The notes under the pieces were generated by a model. That model worked only from the letters and a program-made list of their open reading frames with translations, had not been told where the DNA came from and did not search any database. The position numbers and the translations under genes are program-made. A DNA stretch of 64,000 bases from Acanthochlamys bracteata (lineage: Eukaryota > Streptophyta > Magnoliopsida > Pandanales > Velloziaceae), in assembly GCA_019914995.1 (NCBI GenBank), contig CM034127.1, positions 3,906,001 to 3,970,000 on the forward strand, in the 5' to 3' direction. Positions 46,018 through 64,000 of this stretch are shown here, in pieces (the stretch's first letter is position 1; each line of letters opens with the position of its first letter).

Positions 46018-46325
46018 ATGAAGAAAGCAGGCATTTTCGCAGTTTCATTTGCGGCAACTTCCACAGCACTAGCTTCTGCGGCAACAAAAACAACAGCAAC
46101 CACCAGCAGCTGCTCTGCCATCTGCAGGTCATCACACAAGGTATATTTAATGTTAAATGAGTTCTTTGAGATCTTTGTACAATTGTTTTGATTACTTTTA
46201 TTTGCGTCGCTTGACAGACCTCTGCATCAGCTGAAAAAGAGACTAGATTGGTTACAGAGGACGCGTTTAAGCCGAGATCAGATGGTCTGAGGTTTATTGA
46301 GACACTGGTAACAGCTCATCGATGA
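46018..46325 (+). CDS. Small protein, Ala-rich N-terminus and DGLRFIETLVTAHR C-terminus (copy 2)
   Basis: Two exons (46018-46140 and 46218-46325), phase-0 GT-AG intron, 75 residues plus stop. It starts MKKAGIFAVSFAATSTALAS, parallel to MNKACILAAS in the gene at 41760-42057, and ends KPRSDGLRFIETLVTAHR. Between these ends the two differ almost completely, so they are old paralogues with conserved termini. They lie head to head, about 4 kb apart. The ATG is preceded within 30 bases by a MITE, which probably became part of the leader. The function is unknown. Confidence 0.78.
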
Positions 46326-48091
46326 CAGCTTACAGGTTACCGCAATCATTCGCATGTTCTCTGCAAGATTGATTCCCTGCTTGTTCAAAAGAGGGCAATT
46401 GAAACTATGATTGATCGTATTGTGTTATGCTGTTCAATCTACGATTGTGTAGCAATCTTGTAATTGTACCTTGAGACTACAGTTTTGTCGGTCTACCGAG
46501 TACTGATTGCCTAACATAAAGTAATTTCCGGCGAGGAAGCCACCTTAGCTCCTTAACTTTTACCTTCCCTTAAAAGGAAAGAACGTACCAAGAAAGAAGC
46601 AAGTGATTGGAGATGCTCTAAATTTCCATGTGTAGAAAAGTTTTGCAATAAAGATTTCTGGCACTAATACTCATTAAACAAGCTTGTAAATTTTCAGAGA
46701 ACTTGTAAAAGTGTGCTCAACAAATACATTAACTTCAAGTAGAAATTGTAAAGTAAAGAAACATAGCTCAATAAAAAATGCAACTTGAAGTAGTAGAACA
46801 TTTTCGGATGTTCCTACTCCAAACTACTAAAATATTTACTCAGCAGTGACAGGGACACAAGAATTACGGTACTACAACCCTTATCATGCAAGAGCCCTAC
46901 TGTTAATATTTATCCTTGAGATAGTGCCAGTTTTGTTTTCAATCAAAAAGCAATAAAGCTATACAAACAAGAATTCCGGTACTGCAACCCTTATCAACGG
47001 TTTTAGCAAATGCTGACTAGGAACACAACTGAAGGATCACATCAAAGCATAAAAGATTCAATCAGATGTTGCATCCATAGCACTGAAATAGAACACCGGT
47101 ATATCATCACTATCATTTCCAAAGAAATTTCTTAATGAATCTTAGCAGAATTCTGAATCCAGAAATAAGTGTCACAGAAGAGCAGCCTGCAAACATTTAA
47201 GAAATTTTAAATCTGAATGAAAACTCCACCAGATGTCTATGACAACACAATCACCATGTTCATGTTAAGATTACTGTCCATAACAGGTCCTCTAAGTGCA
47301 ACATAGCACAAAGTAATAAAGCCTTAAAATACATATCAGTTTCTTTACAGTATAATGGAAAGTAGGGGCAGGGAAATAGTAAATAGAGAAGCCATAACTT
47401 ACTTTCTATATGATACTCAATAAATCTTTCTATTCCTACTTGTCAGCATTCTCCTTGGCATGCTGACAAATAAAATGGGAAGATGATAATATCAACGTCT
47501 CAAAAGAATTAAGAGTTCAATGATTCAGAAACTACTTTTGGAAATGCGGCAGGCTATATTTTATATAAACTGATTCAGGATCATCACAATTCTAAACGAT
47601 AAGACTATCAGAACAGAATCTAATGTGCAAACCATTAGGTTAATTAAACAGGCTGCCACATGCACTTGATCATAATGAGTCAGTATAAGGGTATGCCAGA
47701 AACCATTATTTCAAGCACAATTCCAAGGTTACATGAGTTATAAAACTACTAAACTGAACTTTTAACAGAGAAATTGTCCATAACAGGGAGTCAAATGCAA
47801 TTAACACAGAGACAAACAAGGAAACTGGTTTTTTTCAAACAAACACAGTAATCTGCTTAGAAGCAAAAATCATCAATTTAAAAACATCAAACTTTTAACA
47901 TATCATAAAAGGAAGGCTTTGTCACAGAATATGTTCTACATAATCTGAAAAACGGAAACACTGTAAACCTAACCTTTAGTGCAGCTGCCTAGCAAAATTG
48001 TGTGCAACTATATGAAAAGAAAAAATCCTTTTCATATAGTATACAATTTTTTCTTTTCATATAGTATACAAAAGTATACAATATGAAAAGC
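46326..48091. other. Intergenic; no gene seen
   Basis: No supported coding. A ~28-base phrase (acaagaatt-cggtact-caacccttatca) occurs at 46857 and 46967. 48005-48085 holds a cluster of direct and inverted copies of ttttcatatagtataca just past the P1 stop. Confidence 0.45.
48029..48085. repeat. Cluster of short direct/inverted repeats at the P1 3' end
   Basis: cttttcatatagtatacaa occurs at about 48028 and 48052; inverted partial copies (actatatgaaaag, caatatgaaaag) flank them. The cluster begins within the expected last codons of the P1 gene. Confidence 0.7.
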
Positions 48092-48664
48092 TCATTCATC
48101 ATCACTCTCTTCCTTGGACTCCTCCTACAATACCAACCAAAGCTCATTCCAGTAGACAAACGTACAAATCTAGCTTCATACGAAAATTCAAAAATTGAAA
48201 GGAGAAACATAGACTAAAATTCTAACCTTTTTGTCCTCTGCAGCAGGAGCAGCCGCAGCAGGGGCAGCGTCACCTGCGGCCGGAGAAGCACCTCCACCTA
48301 AACAAATCCAAACAAATTACAAAGCTTCACATAAAATGTTATACCAAATTTACCTTAAAATGTTCTAGATAATCTAACCTAATCCAGCATTTGTGATGAG
48401 AACATCAACAGATAGCTTCTGAAGAAGCTTAGCAAAGGAGCCCAGTACGGTTGAACCTTCACATTAGCGGCCTTCACCAATGTCGAGATCTTCTCCGGCT
48501 GTTAAACATTCAAATGGTGAACTAATCAGGATTAATCTGAAGAAAGAAACTTTGTTAACTGAAGCGAACGGATGGGCAACGAAGAGAGATAATTACCGTG
48601 ACTCGAACTCGTCGTCGTGAAGAATGAGAGAAGCGTAGGTGCATGCGAGCTCTCCCGTAGACAT
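48092..48664 (-). pseudogene. 60S acidic ribosomal protein P1, damaged copy
   Basis: Four exons are recognisable: 48664-48597, 48498-48379, 48297-48227 and 48124-48092. They encode MSTGELACTYASLILHDD, EKISTLVKAANVKV-PYWAP, the Ala/Gly-rich hinge and EESKEESDD. P1 is a stalk protein that recruits elongation factors to the ribosome. Three defects: a base is lost before the exon 1 donor (GAGTCACG where GAGGTCACG is expected), another in exon 2 (GCTCCTTTGCT is one base short), and the end reads ESDDE-stop in place of the conserved DDDMGFSLFD. The first two could be homopolymer sequencing errors; the altered tail suggests true decay. Confidence 0.75.
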
Positions 48665-48762
48665 GGTAGCAGCGGCAATGGCAGCAGCAGCGGGGACGAA
48701 GCAGTGAATAACGAAGCTGCCGGCGCGGTTAGTTGCGAATCGGGGCTTTCGTATATGGGTTA

Positions 48763-48965
48763 GGGCGTGTTTATTTTGTGCTAAATTTATTTTTTTGAAT
48801 TAAATTTAAAAATAATAATTAAGAATATTAAATAGAAATATATTTATTTTATGTTAAACATAAATTATAAAATAAAATTAAAAAATAAAATTTTAATAAA
48901 AACATTTATTTTAAAATATATTAAAAATGAGTTTTAAAAAAAATTAGTGAATTGTTAAATAACCC
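48763..48965. mobile_element. MITE, TTA target site (GTGTTTATTTT family), 203 bp
   Basis: TTA at 48760-48762 and 48966-48968. Ends GGGCGTGTTTATTTTG and ttgttaaataaccc. It is about the same length as the 202-bp element at 18459-18660 and lies about 100 bases upstream of the P1 start. Confidence 0.8.
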
Positions 48966-48968
48966 TTA

Positions 48969-50763
48969 GGTATTGATAAGGAAAACTGAATACCAGGCCT
49001 GATACCGGATTTCATATGGGCCATTATTTATGTGATCGAAACACGTCCGAAATCGTTAATTTAAACTACAATAGATTTATAAAGAAAAACATCTTTTTCA
49101 ATTATATCAAAACAAATTTTATATAGTTGTTGAGAAGTGTTCTCTTTTAAAGGAACAACAAGTTTTATAGTAGTTAAAATTTAGAAAAAGAAATATTCTT
49201 CGAAAATCGAAAGCAAGAAAGTCCTCTAGGTGACTTTCAAAGACATGTTGTGATCTTTAATTCTTTACGTGTCCAGTATTAATATGCGTAAATTAAATAG
49301 ATATAGTCTAATAATCTAATAACGTTTCGTAGTTATCTCGAGTAGCAAACCATTAATCGGTAACAATGACATATTTCACTAATTGTGTATTAGCTAAAGT
49401 TTACCAAAATTAATATCTGAATTAACATGGCTCTAAACAATAGGCAAAAGGGAGCATTTCCCACATGAATCAATTGCTTTTTTAAGCACAACGACCGGAT
49501 AGGTAATGGTTCCATTCTGCCCTCCTTGTCCCCTTGTTCGTTTATAGAGAAAATGAACTCGCACAAACGCTTCTGGACAAAACCACCACTACCCAACCGC
49601 CACTTTTCCCCAAAACACTACAATGTGCTCTGTCCCCATTGCTGATCTCTTCTTTATTTACTCAACGTTGTTGTTTATCTTTCTTTCTTTAATCTTTACG
49701 TTCTGTTCTTTTCTCCTATCTTTTACTAATCACACGGAAATATAGTAAACGGAAAATTAAAAATTAGGAGAAATTACATTTTTATATAGGATGTAGAAGG
49801 AGACTATAAACCTTTCAAAGAGTATCTAATACATAATTTTATAAAGAAAGATTATTCAAATAAAAAAAGAGAGTTGATACATATTGTAAAACTTTAAACT
49901 TCATACTGTATATCCAAAGTTCCAAACAGTCAATAAAGTCCAGGTATTCAGCGACCCATCAGCTTACTAAGTTTTGCGTCTTCATTCTAGCAATAGACAT
50001 CCAGCACTGGAGGATTTCTATTTTAAATGAAACAATACACACGAAACAACCATAGATCACAAATTGATGAAGGAATAAATTGTATCCATTCACTAGAAAG
50101 GTCATGGGCTACTGATGATGGAATACAAGCAAATCGATGAATGAATTCCTCAGTTCTCAAGATGGAAACATACCTACCTAGACAAAAGAACGCAATCTAT
50201 CGTGCATAGGAACATAAAAAAGCATCAACCCGGACAGACCTGAAAATTTGCCAGCACCTGGTAAATGTTCCAGTATCTGTAGCTATTCTAATTTGCATGT
50301 GCCATAAAAGGAAAGATCATATCAAGTTTACACATCTTTACCCACATACTCTAAGAACAAAAATTGAAAGTTCTGGAAATTCAATCCTGCCATAACTGAG
50401 CAAAAGAATAAATAAATAAAAGAAAATAGCGATAATAATCCTACTGAATATAACAGTCGAAGTGCTCCTGAACAACGTTTGGAGCTACAAAATTTTTTTA
50501 AGAAAAAGCGAAAGAGAGATAAAGAGAAAGAAGATCACTTCAAACTTACCTTGTTACCTGATGCAAAAAAATCCCACCTGCGCCACACAAACTTATCCAG
50601 GGTCATCAATAGATGCTCGAATGCAAGGTCTCCGTTCCCCAAGTCAATCTCCTATCTCTACCAAGGCGATTGGTGATGCAGGATGTACATATCTTAATAT
50701 GGACAGATGAATGCTTCATGATTTTAGGACCATGTGTCGTGTGATGCTCCACGAAATACTGGA
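48969..50763. other. Intergenic; 3' side of the USP gene
   Basis: No supported coding frame. The last few hundred bases before 50764 are probably USP 3' UTR. Confidence 0.45.
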
Positions 50764-61320
<10,557 letters not shown>

Positions 61321-61439
61321 CGTGAAATTAGATCCAGTTCCCGATTCCAGAAAGAGATTTGAAACCCTAAAATTAAACAATACGGCAATCCAGAATGTAA
61401 AAAAGAATGTTCTCGATTTAGAAGGGCGACGGAGAGAGG

Positions 61440-61612
61440 AGAAATTTTAATTGGCTTTTTTCAGGTGGGCGGACAAAGAACGAGACGAGAAGAAAGAAAA
61501 AAGAATAGAAGCCTTTTCCGTTTGTATTACGTTTGAGAAGAGACCGAAGCGAGAAGGGCACGCGTTTAAAAAGACGGTCAGAGTTATCGACCATTTTATT
61601 GGGTCTACTTAA
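61440..61612 (-). promoter_or_regulatory. USP gene promoter (conserved with 18280-18455)
   Basis: Same conserved phrases as the copy upstream of the PORR gene. It lies 120-290 bases upstream of the USP start codon. Confidence 0.5.
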
Positions 61613-61979
61613 TTATGCCCGCTATGGCGGCTTGTCTGGTTCTTGGGAAGTTATTTTGTTAGGTATGCGTATGATTATTTGCAATTTAACTTGGTTTAAA
61701 ATATATAGCCCTAAAATTGTTATCTAAGTTTGCTAAAGAAGAATTTAGCGGTTTTTCAAGATGACTTCCCAACGAAGTAGTTTTCGTGAAGTTACGACGT
61801 TTCTGATACCTTCAAATTTGCTTAGTTAAAAAACTAAAGTTATTTTGGAGTTAGATTTCTGTTTGCAAAGAACAGGAGTTGTGGGTTAGAATAAAATAAG
61901 TTTAGTGCCAGAATTTATAAAGCACTACTGAATTAGATTATAGAATGTAGAAAATTAACTATGCTGACTATGTATTTTA

Positions 61980-62209
61980 GCATGTGTTTATTTTAAAATA
62001 AATTTATTATTTTGAAAAATAAATCTATAAATTAAATTAAAAATTAAAACTATTTAATAAAAAAATTTATATAAATTTTATATTAATAATAAGTTAAAAA
62101 TAAATTTTAAATTTTTTTGATAAAAAATACTTATTTTAAAATTTTTATTTATTTTATATTAAAAGCAAATTTAAAAAAATAAATTTGAAGGATATCAATA
62201 AACACGCCA
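61980..62209. mobile_element. MITE, TTA target site (GTGTTTATTTT family), 230 bp
   Basis: TTA at 61977-61979 and 62210-62212. Ends GCATGTGTTTATTTT and aataaacacgcca. The paralogous site at about 19030 (gtgttttaatggcaaaaa) is empty, with one TTA. Confidence 0.9.
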
Positions 62210-62588
62210 TTAATGGTAAAAAATAAAAAAAATTACCCATGACCGTTGAATATGGAATCCGTCAATTTATTAGGACATAGACTAAACAATTAGCTTATGC
62301 ACATAATCGCACATAAGGACAATCAATAAGGGTAAATTTACTATATGTTTTTGTATTAACTGAAAGTAAACTAAAATAATTTTTGAATAAACTAAAATGA
62401 GTTGTATGAATGAAAAGAACACACTCTTAATATATCTTACAATAGTTGGAATAAAAAAAATTGTATAACCTGCAATAGCCAGTCCTTGCATTAATAATAC
62501 TTGAAAGGAAGCAGTCACTTGCAAAATGATCTCAAAAGGAATGAAATTGATAAAACATAAAAACTTATTTAAACAAAGTAAACACTTA

Positions 62589-62883
62589 GGGCGTGTTTTA
62601 AATGTTCATAACTGAGTTTCGTGAAAGTGAAAAATAAAAAATAGAGTTTCTTAAAAAATAAAGTAGAAGTGGAGTTCAATATTTGTATTTCAATAAATTT
62701 AAAAATGTGTTAAAAATTTAAAAATATAATTATATTAAAAAATATGTAAATAATAAATTTGAAACTAGAGTTTCGTACGTGGAAATAAAATTCTGAATTC
62801 TTTGTGTAATTAAAACATAAAAATTATTCGAAACTCAAAATCTGACAGAAGAAAGTAAAATTACAGATATTTAAAACACGTCC
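62589..62883. mobile_element. MITE, TTA target site, 295 bp (family I, copy 2)
   Basis: TTA at 62586-62588 and 62884-62886. Ends GGGCGTGTTTTAAATG and tttaaaacacgtcc. Same length and body as 43927-44221. The paralogous site near 19680 (aaaagcttacagaaaacaa) is empty, with one TTA. Confidence 0.93.
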
Positions 62884-63220
62884 TTACACAAAACAACTAA
62901 ATTTTTTCTAAACTGACGAATTGTTTTCCTATTTATATTCTATCCGTCACTCAGATCCATCCAGCGGATCTTTTTCCCAGTGCCTCCATCCGTTCCTAAA
63001 CTCTAAATCTCGATATCAATCTTGCAAATCCTGGTAATTATCTAATCATTAGCCGATTGTGCACAAATTTCCTTTTATCTTTTTACCAGAGGCTCAGATT
63101 CTCCTTTATAGTCGATACTTTCGCACGCACATAAAAGATGTTACCCTTCATCATACATGAAATTTTGATTAGTTTGCTTTTGTAGGCCTGGGATCACACA
63201 GCCAACACTCCACTTTGCAC

Positions 63221-63639
63221 CTCTCACTCTTCAGTCTTCAGAATGCCCTCACCTTTTGTAACCATCTCCGCTCCTAATATCTTGCTCCAACAGTATGGCT
63301 ATCAATATACCCTCCTACATAAGAATAAAACCATACTATAACGACTTCATCAACTAAGCTTCAACTAAAGTTAAGGGATGCCACGTACATAACAGAACGT
63401 CCTGGAGAATGCCTCTACCTAATTCGCAGGTCGCTTGGAAGGTTGAATATAACATCCTGAAGAATGATTAATAGTGAACTGATTATCCAGTGCCATGACC
63501 ATGACTTAGCCCCGTCTTGCTGCCTCTTAGAGAAATATTTTCTACCCTTTTCGATGCAACAGGCAGCCTGGGTCGGTTTAATGAAACCACACAGGTATCT
63601 TGTAGCTTTTCATTCCACCCAGAAGTTCCAACGAAGCAT
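63221..63639. other. 3' flank of the PPR gene; nothing else seen
   Basis: Sequence between the end of block C and the PPR stop. A frame at 63464-63802 on the plus strand is antisense to the PPR gene and is not supported. Confidence 0.5.
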
Positions 63640-64000
63640 TTATATTGTTAAATCAAGCAAGAATGTGAAACTTGATGGCAGTGGACAAACCATCATCACC
63701 ATTGAGCTCCACACTTTGTCATCAGGAACCTCACCACAGCTTACCATTTCCTCTAGCCATAAGACAGCCTCAAACCTATTGCCTACTGAACAAAGCCCTT
63801 GAATCAAATTACTAAAAATGTTCTTCCCAGGCCAATACCGACTCCGCAGCATCCTTTCCATTATCCTTGCCGCCTCAAGAAAGTAATTCTTACAGCACAG
63901 CCCATTAATCAGAATCTCAAAAGTCTCCTTCCTTGCAACACATCCCAGCTGCCTGTCCATCTTGTCCAAATAGCTGATCGCCCTCAACACCTTCCCTTCA
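63640..64000 (-). CDS. Pentatricopeptide repeat (PPR) protein, 3' end only
   Basis: The last ~120 codons of a P-class PPR gene; the frame is open to the window edge, so the start lies beyond 64000. Repeats of about 35 residues are visible: ETFEILINGLCCKNYFLEAA with RIMERMLRS, then NIFSNLIQGLCSVGNRFEAV with LWLEEMVSCGEVPD, then DKVWSSMV. PPR proteins bind organelle RNA for processing, editing or translation. The tail after VWSSMV (MMVCPLPSSF...) is short and not repeat-like. It could be the natural end, or an intron read through after ATG|GTGATG. Confidence 0.9.
   Translation of the reverse strand, partial: EGKVLRAISYLDKMDRQLGCVARKETFEILINGLCCKNYFLEAARIMERMLRSRYWPGKNIFSNLIQGLCSVGNRFEAVLWLEEMVSCGEVPDDKVWSSMVMMVCPLPSSFTFLLDLTI

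Overview
The window looks like nuclear DNA of a flowering plant, very probably a eudicot. The evidence is GT-AG introns in most genes, long AT-rich intergenic stretches, many short inverted-repeat transposons, plant-only families (chloroplast transketolase, GAE epimerase, PORR and PPR proteins, mTERFs, CML13/14) and a piece of mitochondrial cox1 carrying plant-type unedited codons. I could not fix the species.

Layout. 0.9-1.3 kb: a CML13/14-type calcium-binding protein (+). 5.4-7.5 kb: a 142-bp palindrome abutting an insertion of mitochondrial DNA (NUMT) with most of cox1. 10.8-12.1 kb: UDP-glucuronate 4-epimerase (+). 15.7-20.5 kb: a mosaic of duplicated pieces around a PORR-domain gene (-), which sits behind a copy of the promoter and first exon of the USP gene found at the far end of the window. 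21.2-24.5 kb: chloroplast transketolase, 7 exons (-). 26.4-28.6 kb: a broken COG4 tail (+) and an intact two-exon mTERF gene (-). 30.1 kb: a small protein gene (-). 33.6-34.5 kb: a decayed mTERF of another subclade. 36.6-39.3 kb: a six-exon START-domain membrane protein (+). 41.8 and 46.0 kb: two paralogous genes for tiny proteins, head to head. 48.1-48.7 kb: a damaged acidic ribosomal protein P1 gene (-). 50.8-61.3 kb: a 13-exon DUSP/USP ubiquitin protease (-) carrying a ~1.78-kb internal tandem duplication. 63.6 kb to the end: the 3' end of a PPR gene (-).

The genes do not form a pathway; they are ordinary neighbouring plant genes. The interest lies in how the locus was built. A ~2-kb segment (18.0-20.0 kb and 61.2-63.2 kb) is duplicated, and three short TTA-flanked transposons can be proved by comparing filled with empty sites between the two copies. 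The PORR gene reads in frame from a USP first exon that has lost its ATG. A fragment next to it looks like an internally deleted copy of the transketolase locus. The cox1 insert keeps genomic, pre-editing codons, so it came from DNA, not RNA.

Caution on assembly quality. The two copies of the 1.78-kb repeat differ, as far as I can see, only in homopolymer lengths, and the P1 gene is broken by single-base losses. Long-read base errors or a false duplication are possible. Exon boundaries are my own manual calls from splice signals and reading phase; no alignment or transcript was available.
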